Assembly (NCBI GenBank): GCA_900546495.1
Contig: URDN01000004.1
Span: 44,468 to 108,467 of the forward strand
Source: an uncultured Lachnospiraceae bacterium
GTDB lineage: Bacteria; Bacillota; Clostridia; Lachnospirales; Lachnospiraceae
Direction: 5' to 3'
Length of the DNA stretch: 64,000 nt
The notes below the pieces were generated by a model. It made no database searches and was not told where the DNA came from. It saw only the letters and a list, made by a program, of their open reading frames with translations. The translations under genes and the position numbers were made by a program. Shown here one piece after another: positions 1-8,940 of this stretch. Positions within the stretch are counted from its first letter, which is position 1, and each line of letters opens with the position of its first letter.

Positions 1-2316
1 CTGGCAGAAGATTCGCCGGCAATTAATGCAGGTAAAGTGATCACAGACAACAACGGATATGATCCGGAGCATGATTTCTTCGGACATGCACTGACAGATA
101 TCCCGGAGATTGGAGCTGCAGAAAGTGATTATGTAACAGTAACTGCTACTTCTAATGTATATAATGTGGCAAATGATCAGATCAGTGGTCTGGCAAAACA
201 TACAACAGTCAAAGAATTACTGAAGAATCTTAATATAGACAGCAGTACACAGGTTACAGTAAAATCCGGTGACAAAGTTTTAGCTGAAAATGATATAGTA
301 AACGGTGGATGCACAGTAACAATTTCCTATGGCGAGAAATCCAAAACATATACGATTGTAGCAAGTTCTGACTGCGAATTAAAATCTACTGTATACATGA
401 TGACAGGAACAACAATCAAGATTCCGTCTACCGAGAAGAATCCGGCAACTGTCAGCGAAGTAAAACAGAATGTAAAAACAAGCAGTACCGCAACCGTAAG
501 TGTAATTTCTGATGACAAAGTACTGGCAAACACAGATACAATTGCGGATGGAATGACACTTCGCATTACGGCAGAAGATGGTACAACAAGCGATTACGTT
601 ATTGCCGTAAAGAATAATTATAACTGGGTTGGTGATTATGTTAACGCACAGCAGGGTAATGTGTGGTTTGGACAGATCAAAAATAACAGTGCAGATACAT
701 GGAATAATATGACATCCTATGATCCGGACTGGCCAAACTGGCAGGTAAATACTTATTATGGACCGGGCGTGGATGCCCCAAGTCATGCAGAGGCAGCAAA
801 AAATAATACAAACTCTTATCATGGTCTGCTTTCTGCACCGCCAAAATCAGACATTTATACTGCAATGGCATACCGTGTACCAAAGAGCGGCGTGATTTCT
901 TTTAATATCAGAAATGATGAACCGTATCTGCGTCAGAACGGAAACTCCGGTGGAAGCACAACACTGACTCTGATGCATAATGATACCGAGTTACAGAGCG
1001 TAACACTTTCTGCCAGTGGTCAGAAAGGTGAGTGGAAATCTATTGATGCGCTGGAAGTAAAAGCAGGCGATTATATCCGTGTGGTTGCAAAATCAAACAA
1101 TAATCCTACAAAACCGTCTGCACATATTACACCGATCATCTCTTATGTAGATGAAGCAGTAGCAGATACAACCGCACCGGAAGCACCAGACTATGCAATT
1201 CCGGAAGAAGTGGCAGAAACAAGTGCAACGATCAGTTGGGAAGAGGCTCTGGATAACGTAGCAGTTGTTGGTTACAATGTATATGTAAACGGTGAAAAAG
1301 TAAATGATGAACTGATCACAGATACTTCCTATACTTTAACGGGTCTGACAGATAATACAGAGTATACAGTAACAGTTACTGCTGTAGACGCAGCAGAAAA
1401 TGAATCTGAGGCATCAGAGGCAGTTACCTTTACAACTGCAGAGGCAGACAGAGAAGCTCCGAGTGCACCGGCGAACGTTGCGGCAGCAGATATTACCAGA
1501 GCCGGCGCAGCAATCAGCTGGAAAGCATCTGTCGATAACGTAGGTGTAACAGGATATGATGTATATGTAAACGGCAAGAAAGACAACGATGCACTGGTAA
1601 AAGACACGGCATATGAACTTAGCGATCTGAAGCAGGATACTTCTTATAAAGTAGAAGTTTACGCACTGGATGCAAAAGGCAATCGTTCTGAGGCAGGAAG
1701 TGTGACATTCAAGACATTAAAAGCATATGCAGACGGATTATCTGATACAAAAGATGCAGACGGCAACTGGTATTACTACAAAAATGACAAAGTTGATACT
1801 GGAGTTACAACTGTTGCAAAGAACAAAAATGGCTGGTGGTATGTAAAGAACGGTAAAGTAGATTTTGGCTATACCGGAATTGCAAAAAATGAGAACGGCT
1901 GGTGGCGTATTGTCAATGGAAAAGTTGACTTTAACTGCAACAGTGTAGAGAAAAACGAAAACGGCTGGTGGTACATCCGCGGAGGAAAAGTAAACTTTGG
2001 TTACACAGGAATCGCAAAGAATGCCAACGGCTGGTGGAGAATCGTCAACGGAAAAGTTGACTTTAACTGCAACAGTGTAGAGAAAAATGAAAACGGCTGG
2101 TGGTATATCCGTAATGGAAAAGTAGATTTCTCCTACACAGGAGTAGCTAAGAATGCAAACGGTTGGTGGAGAATCGAAAACGGAAAAGTAAACTTCAATT
2201 ACAATGGACTTGCCCAGAATGAAAATGGCTGGTGGTACATTAAGAATGGTAAAGTGGACTTCTCCAATCGCGATGACATCAGAATCAATGGAAAAATTTA
2301 TAAAGTGTTCAATTAG
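1..2316 (+). CDS. Secreted cell-wall-binding protein, 3' part (two FN3 domains, NGWW repeats)
   Basis: This is the C-terminal part of a larger gene. The reading frame is open from base 1 with no ribosome binding site, and the GTG at 37 is only an internal codon. The first ~40 residues look like the end of a catalytic or beta-helix domain. Two related ~65-residue beta modules follow (each with a KVLA.xDxI motif, about 160-600). Next comes a jelly-roll-like region with conserved Trp and Gly (about 610-1150), then two fibronectin type III domains (about 1165-1435 and 1450-1710). The end is a linker ADGLSDTKDADGNWYYY and seven NGWW repeats of ~21 residues. Such repeats anchor Clostridial exoenzymes to the cell wall. 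The tail is nearly identical to those of the two giant glycosidases downstream, so a secreted carbohydrate-active enzyme is likely. The catalytic family lies outside the window. Confidence 0.85.
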   Translation: MAEDSPAINAGKVITDNNGYDPEHDFFGHALTDIPEIGAAESDYVTVTATSNVYNVANDQISGLAKHTTVKELLKNLNIDSSTQVTVKSGDKVLAENDIVNGGCTVTISYGEKSKTYTIVASSDCELKSTVYMMTGTTIKIPSTEKNPATVSEVKQNVKTSSTATVSVISDDKVLANTDTIADGMTLRITAEDGTTSDYVIAVKNNYNWVGDYVNAQQGNVWFGQIKNNSADTWNNMTSYDPDWPNWQVNTYYGPGVDAPSHAEAAKNNTNSYHGLLSAPPKSDIYTAMAYRVPKSGVISFNIRNDEPYLRQNGNSGGSTTLTLMHNDTELQSVTLSASGQKGEWKSIDALEVKAGDYIRVVAKSNNNPTKPSAHITPIISYVDEAVADTTAPEAPDYAIPEEVAETSATISWEEALDNVAVVGYNVYVNGEKVNDELITDTSYTLTGLTDNTEYTVTVTAVDAAENESEASEAVTFTTAEADREAPSAPANVAAADITRAGAAISWKASVDNVGVTGYDVYVNGKKDNDALVKDTAYELSDLKQDTSYKVEVYALDAKGNRSEAGSVTFKTLKAYADGLSDTKDADGNWYYYKNDKVDTGVTTVAKNKNGWWYVKNGKVDFGYTGIAKNENGWWRIVNGKVDFNCNSVEKNENGWWYIRGGKVNFGYTGIAKNANGWWRIVNGKVDFNCNSVEKNENGWWYIRNGKVDFSYTGVAKNANGWWRIENGKVNFNYNGLAQNENGWWYIKNGKVDFSNRDDIRINGKIYKVFN
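1723..2313 (+). repeat. Tandem NGWW-repeat coding DNA, copy 1
   Basis: Alternating ~63 bp units encode NGWWRIVNGKVDFNCNSVEK-type and NGWWYIRGGKVDF-type repeats. The units are closely similar to each other and to those at 24834-25648 and 31357-32165, with many runs identical at the DNA level. The similarity makes unequal recombination or assembly collapse plausible here. Confidence 0.85.
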
Positions 2317-2364
2317 TAAATAATCGATATAGAATTAATTACCCCATAGTGTACTGATTGAAAA

Positions 2365-2400
2365 AAGAAGCGGCTTTCGAAAGAGAGCCGCTTCTGTTGT
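2365..2400 (+). terminator. Intrinsic terminator after the NGWW-repeat gene
   Basis: An inverted repeat GAAGCGGCT (2367-2375) / AGCCGCTTC (2386-2394) with a short loop is preceded by an A-run and followed by a T-rich TGTTGTGT. It sits 50 bp after the stop codon. The A-run on the left means it may also work for the opposite strand. Confidence 0.75.
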
Positions 2401-2485
2401 GTCTGAATCAAGTCGAACACACTTTACAAAATATTGCAGATCATAGGTATCGTTGATAAAGATATCTGATCATTCTGCATGTGTG

Positions 2486-3367
2486 TTAGTTGTAATAGTT
2501 TTTAATATAGGATTTCCGGTAGCTGGAAGGAGATTCCCCGATCACTGTCATAAACAGTTTGGAATAATGCTGGGAATCTTTCAAACCAACCATCTGAGCA
2601 ATCTCCGTCAGTGATTTATCTGTATCCTGCATCAGATCAATGGATTTGTTGATGCGGTAAATATTGATATAGTTGGACAGTGTGATCGTCATATATTTTT
2701 TGAACAGGCTGCTCAGATAACGGACGGAAATCTGAAGTTCCTTTGCGATGTCCTCCTGAAGAATCTTGTGCATATAGTTTTCGTGGATGTAATCCAGAGT
2801 GTATGCCACATAGCTGTTTTGCAGGTTCGGATCAGTAAAATCGTGATTCGGCCGCTTCTTGTCCAGAATATGAAGCATGATGCTCATAATGGATATGTTG
2901 ATATTTGCGGCAGTAAATAAACTGTCTGTCGAGGAGTGCAGCGAAATAATTTTGTTTACACAGTCATCCAGTACCTGATCAGATTCCTGTCGATAGTAAG
3001 TCTGACAGTGAAAACGGATCGCATGCATCATACCGATGGGATAAATGCCATCATCACTCAAGATGATTTTTGTGAAGGTATCCGGGCGGAAATGAATCTG
3101 CTGATATTCACAGTCCCCGCTGTAATCAACACGAAAAGAGTGAATAACGTTTGGCAGGATCATGATAAAGTCTCCAGCCTTGCAGTGAATAGATTCAGAA
3201 GCAATATCCATATGGCAGCTTCCGGAAACTATTCGGTAAATTTCAATGGTCGTGTGAATGTGAAAACCAAACTGGTATCCGGCTTTCTTCTTTTGAACGA
3301 GCGCGCCTGTCAGTACATCATTTGATAGGGACAGGGCGAGCTGTTCCCTCATATTTTGATTTGCCAT
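2486..3367 (-). CDS. AraC-family transcriptional regulator with cupin sensor domain
   Basis: 293 aa. The N-terminal ~130 residues contain a cupin-like ligand domain (a FGFHIHTTIEIYRIVSG segment and a KAGDFIMILPNVIHSF segment with the usual His residues). The C-terminal ~100 residues are a two-helix-turn-helix AraC domain, with IAKELQISVRYLSSLFKKY and IAQMVGLKDSQHYSKLF as the two recognition units. The start is supported by AAGGAGC eight bases upstream. Such proteins usually sense sugars and activate nearby transport or glycosidase genes. It lies downstream of, and opposite to, the NGWW-repeat gene and divergent from the MFS transporter, so either could be a target. The inducer is unknown. Confidence 0.9.
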   Translation of the reverse strand: MANQNMREQLALSLSNDVLTGALVQKKKAGYQFGFHIHTTIEIYRIVSGSCHMDIASESIHCKAGDFIMILPNVIHSFRVDYSGDCEYQQIHFRPDTFTKIILSDDGIYPIGMMHAIRFHCQTYYRQESDQVLDDCVNKIISLHSSTDSLFTAANINISIMSIMLHILDKKRPNHDFTDPNLQNSYVAYTLDYIHENYMHKILQEDIAKELQISVRYLSSLFKKYMTITLSNYINIYRINKSIDLMQDTDKSLTEIAQMVGLKDSQHYSKLFMTVIGESPSSYRKSYIKNYYN

Positions 3368-3412
3368 AATGTTGCTCCTTATATCATTGTGTCATTACGA
3401 TTTGGTGTGCTC

Positions 3413-3424
3413 TTATTATAGCAG
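3413..3424 (-). promoter_or_regulatory. Probable extended -10 promoter for the AraC gene
   Basis: On the minus strand TGCTATAAT (a TGn extended -10) lies 48 bp before the start codon at 3367. No good -35 hexamer is visible at the usual spacing. Confidence 0.4.
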
Positions 3425-3577
3425 AATTTGGGAAAAAGAGATACTGTTTGTTGATAAAACACTTAAGAGGACGTATTGAAAAGAGAAATACAGGTGTAAA
3501 ACATGAGGAGTCAGATAGCAATATGCAAATTTACACACAATTACCAGAAAAGGGATATAAATTTAGAAGAAAAAATC

Positions 3578-3606
3578 TTGCAAGATATAAGATTTTCAAT
3601 TATAAT
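3578..3606 (+). promoter_or_regulatory. Sigma-A promoter for the OFA transporter
   Basis: TTGCAA (3578-3583), a 17-base spacer and a perfect TATAAT (3601-3606), 78 bp before the ATG at 3684. The rest of the 3368-3683 intergenic region holds nothing else I can identify. A 60-codon open frame at 3448-3630 lacks coding features. Confidence 0.7.
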
Positions 3607-3683
3607 GGAAAAGTTGCAAGGGGGGAATGAAGTTTCTCTGTTTTTTAAGGAATATAAGTAATATATTTAGGAGGAAATTAAGT

Positions 3684-4907
3684 ATGAAAAACTTGAATCG
3701 CTGGGTATATGCGATCATCGGTGTTATCACTCTGCTTCTCGCAGGTCTGGTATATGCTTGGTCCGTTATGTCCAAATCTATCGGTGCTTCCCGTCCGGAC
3801 TGGACAGCAGCACAGTTATCTATGACATTTACCATGGTTATGGCATTTTTCTGTATCGGATGTCTGATTGCCGGTATGATGGCAAAAAAAGTCAGTCCGA
3901 AGATCTACATCATTCTTTCAGGAATTTTATTTCTGGCAGGATTTATGATCGCTTCCACCACAGGCACTTCACCGGCTACCCTGTATCTTGGATTCGGTGT
4001 TTTGTGTGGTCTTGGCGCAGGATTTGCTTATAACGCAGTTATGAGTACCATGTCTTTATGGTTCCCGGACAAACAGGGTCTGATCTCAGGTATTCTTCTG
4101 ATGGGATTTGGTCTGAGCAGCTTTATCATTGGTAAAGTGTTTGCAGCTGTTACACCGTCTGATGGAACAGACAAGTGGCAGGAAACTTTCCGTATTCTCG
4201 GTATTATCATCGTAGTTGTAATGGTGATCTGCAGCTTCTTCTTTGTAAAACCGGAAGCTGGTTTCAATCCGGGTGCTGCATCTGCTCAGAAAAAAGCAGT
4301 CCGTGAGCCGGCCTGTGAAGTAAACACAGGAAAAATGGCTACGATGCCGACATTCTGGTTCTACTATATCTGGGCTATTCTGGTGAGTGCTGCAGGTCTT
4401 GCACTGGTTTCTCAGGCAAGTGGTATCGCAAGCCAGGTTGGAACTACTGTATCTGATGGAAACATTGCTACTGTTGTAGGTCTGATCTCTATTTTCAACG
4501 GTATCGGACGTGTAATCTTTGGTGGATTATTTGATAAAAAAGGTTACAGATTTACAATGATCCTTGATATGATCATTTTTATCGTTGCTGCTCTGATTCT
4601 TGTACTTGCTCTGATGAGCGGAAACTTTGCATTCATCGTGATCGGTTTCGTTGTAGGAGGACTTGCTTATGGTGGAGTTACACCGACAAACTCTGCTATC
4701 ATCAGTGATTTCTTCGGACGTGAGAACTATTCTATGAACTTCTCACTGATAAATACAAACCTGCTGATTGCATCTTTTGCTTCTACTATTGCAGGTAAAC
4801 TGTATGACGCAAGCGGATCTTTCATGACAACTATTTTCATGATGATCATCGTAACGGTTCTTGGTTTTGTTGTATCTTTCGGAATACGCAGACCGAAAGC
4901 AAAATAA
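3684..4907 (+). CDS. MFS transporter, oxalate/formate antiporter (OFA) family
   Basis: 407 aa from the ATG at 3684, chosen because TAGGAGGA lies just upstream; an in-frame ATG at 3627 has no Shine-Dalgarno sequence. Twelve hydrophobic segments are visible. The first helix, with LAGLVYAWSVMSKSI, is typical of OFA members, and the central loop carries the MFS-type GRVIFGGLFDKKGYR motif. Family members exchange small carboxylates such as oxalate/formate or lactate across the cytoplasmic membrane, but many Clostridial homologues have no known substrate. It is a single gene with its own promoter and terminator. The hydroxyacid dehydrogenase downstream could act on an imported 2-oxo or 2-hydroxy acid, but a repeat and a terminator separate the two. 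Confidence 0.88.
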   Translation: MKNLNRWVYAIIGVITLLLAGLVYAWSVMSKSIGASRPDWTAAQLSMTFTMVMAFFCIGCLIAGMMAKKVSPKIYIILSGILFLAGFMIASTTGTSPATLYLGFGVLCGLGAGFAYNAVMSTMSLWFPDKQGLISGILLMGFGLSSFIIGKVFAAVTPSDGTDKWQETFRILGIIIVVVMVICSFFFVKPEAGFNPGAASAQKKAVREPACEVNTGKMATMPTFWFYYIWAILVSAAGLALVSQASGIASQVGTTVSDGNIATVVGLISIFNGIGRVIFGGLFDKKGYRFTMILDMIIFIVAALILVLALMSGNFAFIVIGFVVGGLAYGGVTPTNSAIISDFFGRENYSMNFSLINTNLLIASFASTIAGKLYDASGSFMTTIFMMIIVTVLGFVVSFGIRRPKAK

Positions 4908-4936
4908 ATAATAGAATATCAGATCATAAAAAATTA

Positions 4937-4980
4937 AGAAAGTGGAATAGTCCTTTTGTGGGACTGCCACTTTCTTTTTT
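4937..4980 (+). terminator. Intrinsic terminator of the OFA transporter gene
   Basis: AGAAAGTGG (4937-4945) pairs with CCACTTTCT (4967-4975), with an inner AGTCC/GGACT extension and a following run of T. It sits 30 bp after the stop codon. Confidence 0.9.
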
Positions 4981-5020
4981 TTATAAAATGAGTTACAATG
5001 GGCGAAGTCAGAAAAGAATC

Positions 5021-5252
5021 ATCTCAGTTTGAGTTGAGACTCCCACTTCTGCAAGGTGAGTAATAACAAATCTTTCTCAGTGAGAGTTCAATCTCCGACT
5101 GAGATAAACGCTCCGCGAGGGCGCACATTGTCTGGGAGACAATGGTTTTGCGCCGACCGAAACGAAGTGTAGAGTGCAGTGATTCTGAGATGAATATGTC
5201 AGCTTACGCTGACCAGAATCACGCACCAAGTCTCACGTGCGTTCGACTTGAA
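5021..5252 (+). repeat. Dispersed two-module stem-loop repeat, copy R1 (with extra hairpin)
   Basis: Starts ATCTCAG and ends TTCGACTTGAA, like R2 and R3. Module 1 closes with an ACTGAGAT end; module 2 has GTGATTCTG pairing CAGAATCAC around GTCAGC/GCTGAC. Between the modules R1 carries a further ~50 bp that forms its own hairpin (GGCGCA..ATTGTCT / AGACAAT..TGCGCC, 5119-5153). The left half is more diverged than in other copies. It fills the gap between the terminator and the dehydrogenase gene. Confidence 0.8.
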
Positions 5253-5298
5253 CTGTAATGGGTGATAAAAATGGATGAATGTAAGGAATGTGAAAGAT

Positions 5299-6243
5299 AT
5301 GAAAATTGTTTTTTTAGATGATAATTCAATTGGAACGGACATTGATCTCAGTGGATTTGAGTCTCTGGGTGAAGTGGTTCGTTACGGAAGCAGTAAGCCG
5401 GAGGAGGTTCCGGAGCGTGTGAAGGATGCGGATGTGGTCATCATCAACAAGATGGAGATCAACGAGCGGACCATCGGAACGGCAGAAAAGCTGAAACTTG
5501 TGTGCGTGACTGCTACAGGTACCAATAATTTGGACAAGGAGTTCCTGGCAAAAAGGAATATTGCGTGGAGAAATGTGGCAGGCTATTCTACAGAATGTGT
5601 GGCGCAGCATACGTTTGCGTTACTGTTCTATTTGCTGGAGAAAATGCCCTATTATGACAATTATGTTAAATCAGAGAAGTATGTAAATGATGCTATGTTT
5701 ACACATTTTGCAAATCATTTTCATGAGCTTTGCGGTATGACATGGGGCATCATTGGTCTGGGAGCCATCGGCAGACGGGTGGCAGATCTGGCAAAGGCTT
5801 TTGGCTGCCATGTGATCTATTATTCTACTTCCGGAAACCATACGGAGGATGGCTACGAGCGCGTAGATTTTGATACCTTGCTTAAGACATCTGATATTGT
5901 GTCCGTGCATGCACCGCTGACGGAGCAGACCGAGCATCTGATGAATGCGGCAGCGTTTGAAAAAATGAAAAACAGTGCGATTTTTATCAATGTGGGACGT
6001 GGACCGATCGTGGTGGAAGCGGATCTGGCTGATGCGCTGGAGCAGGATGAGATCGCGGCGGCAGGTCTGGATGTGCTGGACGCGGAGCCAATGCGTGAAG
6101 ATAATCCACTGCGCCGGATCAAGGACAGCGAGAAACTTGTGATTACTCCGCATATTGCATGGGCAGCGGTGGAGACACGCAAGCGTCTGATGGACATTAT
6201 TTTACATCAGGTGAAGGAGCTTTTTGAAGTTAAGCAAAAATAA
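5299..6243 (+). CDS. D-2-hydroxyacid dehydrogenase (NAD-dependent)
   Basis: 314 aa from the ATG at 5299 (MKIVFLDD), preceded by AAGGA; an upstream in-frame ATG at 5275 is less well placed. The Rossmann fingerprint GLGAIGRR is near residue 150. The catalytic set of the family is present: Arg in NVGRGPIV, the acidic residue region around LDVLDAEP, and His in TPHIAW. The family reduces 2-oxo acids to D-2-hydroxy acids (D-lactate, glycerate, hydroxyisocaproate and others) in the cytoplasm. The sequence is closest in feel to HprA/glycerate dehydrogenase-like members, but I cannot assign the substrate. The downstream membrane protein starts 57 bp after the stop and may be co-transcribed. Confidence 0.88.
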   Translation: MKIVFLDDNSIGTDIDLSGFESLGEVVRYGSSKPEEVPERVKDADVVIINKMEINERTIGTAEKLKLVCVTATGTNNLDKEFLAKRNIAWRNVAGYSTECVAQHTFALLFYLLEKMPYYDNYVKSEKYVNDAMFTHFANHFHELCGMTWGIIGLGAIGRRVADLAKAFGCHVIYYSTSGNHTEDGYERVDFDTLLKTSDIVSVHAPLTEQTEHLMNAAAFEKMKNSAIFINVGRGPIVVEADLADALEQDEIAAAGLDVLDAEPMREDNPLRRIKDSEKLVITPHIAWAAVETRKRLMDIILHQVKELFEVKQK

Positions 6244-6300
6244 TGAGAAAATGCGATGGATGAAAATACATAGGTTACGATGGAAGGAGAACGTATCTTT

Positions 6301-7290
6301 ATGAAAAATAAAAAACGATTGGCGAAGCTGATTTTTGTGGCGATACTGCTTCTGATCATCTGGTATACATTTAAGGATTCCGCAGGGGATATTGTTGCAC
6401 AGCTTCAGAAAACATCTTTTGCGGTGCTGGTGGCGATTATGGCTGCAACCGTGATCTATCATTTATTTGAGGCATGGATCACCTATTCACTGGCGCGCAG
6501 ATATAATCCAAAATTCAAGTTCCGGGAAGCCGTTTACTGTGCTTTTAACTGTTCCTTTTACCGTTTGTCTACACTGGGAAGCGGCTCCGGTGTGGCAGCA
6601 ATCGTGTATCTTGGTAAAAAGGGCGTTGGCTATTCGGAAGCAACCGGACTTTATATGATTCAGTACATGGTGCACAAAGTCAGTGTGGCACTGTTCAGCG
6701 GACTTTTATTTATCTTGAACTGGAAAGTAATGTCTGTAAATTATAGAGAATATGGCGTGTATCTGGGACTTGCTTATGCGTTGACTGCGATCATCAGTAT
6801 TGCGTTGATCATTTTTGCGGTATCGGCGAAATCTCATCAGCTGATCTTGTGGATCGTGCGTAAGTTTAATAAAAGCGGAAAACTGACTCCGGCATTGAAA
6901 AAACTGGAAGAAAGCTGCGATATCATGGAAAAATCAACATCCCGCTTGTTGAAGGATGTACCATCGCTGATTTCCATGGTGTTGAAAAATTTGGCAAAAC
7001 TGTGCTTCTGGTATTGTATTCCGTTTTTAATTCTGTTTGGAACAAATGAAATTTCAATATTGGATTCTTTGTCAATTACATCGCTGTCTGTTATGTCGGC
7101 AGCGGTAATTCCGACACCGGCAGGAGTCGGAGCGGTGGAACTGATCATGACGAACCTTTTTGCTGTACTGGTTGGTGTGCATAAAGCCGGTGCAATCACG
7201 GTACTTTACCGTGTGGCAACCTTTATTTTCCCCTTTGTAGTGGGCGGTGTGCTGATTGTGATTAGTAAGTTTCTGCATCGGCATAAATAA
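6301..7290 (+). CDS. YbhN/UPF0104-type membrane protein (lysylphosphatidylglycerol synthase TM domain family)
   Basis: 329 aa from ATG 6301, with GGAGAA just upstream; the in-frame ATG at 6280 would put the Shine-Dalgarno sequence inside the gene. About eight hydrophobic segments are visible, with the family's conserved PTPAGVGAVELIMTNLF stretch near residue 275. This family corresponds to the flippase-like membrane part of MprF without the aminoacyl transferase domain. Members are integral cytoplasmic membrane proteins thought to move lipids or lipid-linked molecules, with poorly known substrates. The window offers no partner that fixes its role. Confidence 0.8.
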   Translation: MKNKKRLAKLIFVAILLLIIWYTFKDSAGDIVAQLQKTSFAVLVAIMAATVIYHLFEAWITYSLARRYNPKFKFREAVYCAFNCSFYRLSTLGSGSGVAAIVYLGKKGVGYSEATGLYMIQYMVHKVSVALFSGLLFILNWKVMSVNYREYGVYLGLAYALTAIISIALIIFAVSAKSHQLILWIVRKFNKSGKLTPALKKLEESCDIMEKSTSRLLKDVPSLISMVLKNLAKLCFWYCIPFLILFGTNEISILDSLSITSLSVMSAAVIPTPAGVGAVELIMTNLFAVLVGVHKAGAITVLYRVATFIFPFVVGGVLIVISKFLHRHK

Positions 7291-7305
7291 GTAAAAAATT
7301 AGCTA

Positions 7306-7334
7306 TTGCATTTGAAAAAAGTATGTGCTATCAT
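7306..7334 (+). promoter_or_regulatory. Sigma-A promoter of the riboflavin operon
   Basis: TTGCAT (7306-7311), 17-base spacer, TATCAT (7329-7334), located about 20 bp before the 5' end of the FMN riboswitch. The arrangement fits transcription starting just ahead of the aptamer. Confidence 0.75.
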
Positions 7335-7353
7335 ATGTGCAGAAAAAGCAAAG

Positions 7354-7508
7354 AAATCTTCAGGGCAGGGTGATCTGAACCGAATGTAATTCGAAACAGA
7401 GAGTCCCGACCGGCGGTATAGCCCGCGAGCGTGAAAGCGTTGATCTGGTGATTCTGATAAGCAGAAGATTCCAGAGCCGACAGTATAGTCTGGATGAAAG
7501 AAGAACAA
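7354..7508 (+). promoter_or_regulatory. FMN riboswitch (RFN element)
   Basis: Hallmark blocks occur in order: TCTTCAGGGCAGGGTGA (about 7357), TCCCGACCGGCGGTA (7406 on), GCCCGCGAGC, GATTCCAGAGCCGACAGT and AGTCTGGATGAAAGAAGA closing the P1 stem. This is the aptamer that binds flavin mononucleotide and, in Firmicutes, ends rib operon transcription when FMN is plentiful. It is followed by a terminator and then ribD, so control by transcription attenuation is the natural reading. Confidence 0.97.
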
Positions 7509-7580
7509 GCGAAAATAAATACTTAAATGAGACAGAAAAAACAAATGTTTTGAAGTCCATTTAACAAAAAAGATTTTCAC

Positions 7581-7613
7581 TCCCTGAGATTTATTTCTCA
7601 GGGATTTTCTTTT
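7581..7613 (+). terminator. Riboswitch-controlled terminator upstream of ribD
   Basis: CCCTGAGA (7582-7589) pairs with TCTCAGGG (7596-7603), followed by ATTTTCTTTT. It lies 73 bp after the FMN aptamer and 156 bp before the ribD start, as expected for the expression platform. Confidence 0.88.
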
Positions 7614-7768
7614 ACCATAAATTTTTGATCTGAAAAAATTCGGAGTCGGGATGTGAATGTTGCATGAAACTAACAAAAATATCAGACGATGAAAAACAGA
7701 CAAATCAGGAAACGCAAAGATTTATGGAAGCAGAAAATCCCTGGAAGCTTGAAGGGAGTGATTTTTTT

Positions 7769-8872
7769 ATGCAGGAAAAAGAAGAATATATGAGACGGGC
7801 GTTGGAGCTGGCGCGAAAGGGGGAAGGTCATACATCACCGAATCCGATGGTTGGCTGCGTGGTAGTAAAGGACGGACGGATCATCAGTGAGGGGTATCAT
7901 GAGAAATACGGAGAGTTTCATGCGGAGCGAAATGCATTGACGAGATGTACTGAGGACACCGCAGGAGCGGATCTGTATGTGACATTGGAGCCGTGTTGTC
8001 ATCAGGGAAAAACCCCACCGTGTACGGACATTATCATTGAGAAAAAGATTGCCAGAGTTTTTGTGGGAAGTATGGATTCCAATCCGCTGGTAGCAGGAAA
8101 AGGTGTACAGATCCTGAGAGAGCATGGCATTTATGTAGAAACCGGAATTCTGGAAGAGGAATGCCTGAAATTAAACGAAGTATTTTATCATTACATCACG
8201 ACAAAGACACCGTTTGTAGTTATGAAATATGCCATGACACTGGATGGGAAAATTGCCTGTGCCACCGGAGATTCTAAGTGGGTGACCGGTGAAATCGCCA
8301 GAACTCAGGTGCATCGAATGCGTGGACGTTATCGGGGCATTATGGTAGGAATCGGAACGGTACTGGCAGATGATCCGATGCTGAACTGTCGCGTGGAAGG
8401 TGGTGTGGATCCGGTGAGAATCATCTGTGATTCCAATCTGCACATTCCGCTGGAAAGTCAGATCGTGAAAACTGCATCAGAAATAGAGACAATCGTGGCC
8501 TGCAGTCAGGAATCATTAGAAGCAGAGAGAAAGCAGGAAAAAATCAGGAAGTTAAAAGAGGCAGGAATTCAACTGATCGGCACGGAAGGCGCACATGGAG
8601 TTAATCTGGTGGAACTGATGAAAAAACTTGGTGAGCAGAACATCGACAGTGTTTTACTGGAAGGCGGCGGAACGTTAAATGCGTCCGCACTGGAAGATGG
8701 CATTGTAAATAAAGTATATGCTTACATAGCAGGAAAGCTCATCGGTGGTATGGATGCCCGCTCTCCGGTAGAGGGCATGGGAATTGACCGCATGGCAGAT
8801 GCGATCACATTGAAAGATATGGAAATAGAACGGCTGGGCGATGATTTCTGTATCGTGGGATATGTAAAATAA
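7769..8872 (+). CDS. ribD: Bifunctional riboflavin biosynthesis deaminase/reductase RibD
   Basis: 367 aa from ATG 7769 (GAAGGGAG upstream); this matches the usual length, whereas an upstream in-frame ATG at 7664 would add 35 non-homologous residues. Residues 1-145 are the zinc deaminase domain, with His-Ala-Glu in FHAERNAL and the second zinc site PCCHQGKTPPC. Residues ~147-367 are the NADPH reductase domain (KYAMTLDGKIA, VGIGTVLADDP, EGGGTLNASAL). It converts 2,5-diamino-6-ribosylamino-pyrimidinone 5'-phosphate to the ribitylamino-uracil phosphate. First gene of the operon under the FMN riboswitch. Confidence 0.97.
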   Translation: MQEKEEYMRRALELARKGEGHTSPNPMVGCVVVKDGRIISEGYHEKYGEFHAERNALTRCTEDTAGADLYVTLEPCCHQGKTPPCTDIIIEKKIARVFVGSMDSNPLVAGKGVQILREHGIYVETGILEEECLKLNEVFYHYITTKTPFVVMKYAMTLDGKIACATGDSKWVTGEIARTQVHRMRGRYRGIMVGIGTVLADDPMLNCRVEGGVDPVRIICDSNLHIPLESQIVKTASEIETIVACSQESLEAERKQEKIRKLKEAGIQLIGTEGAHGVNLVELMKKLGEQNIDSVLLEGGGTLNASALEDGIVNKVYAYIAGKLIGGMDARSPVEGMGIDRMADAITLKDMEIERLGDDFCIVGYVK

Positions 8873-8940
8873 TTACTCTGTTATAAATTAGTAAATGGAA
8901 AAATGTCAATCATGCGTACATGAATAATAATATGATTACA

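Noticed and set aside
1723..2313. NGWW repeats as a CRISPR-like or minisatellite array
   Set aside because: The units are in-frame protein-coding repeats of a known wall-binding type, with no spacers.
3448..3630. 60-codon open frame before the OFA transporter
   Set aside because: No Shine-Dalgarno sequence, and the promoter of the transporter (3578-3606) lies inside it. Treated as non-coding.
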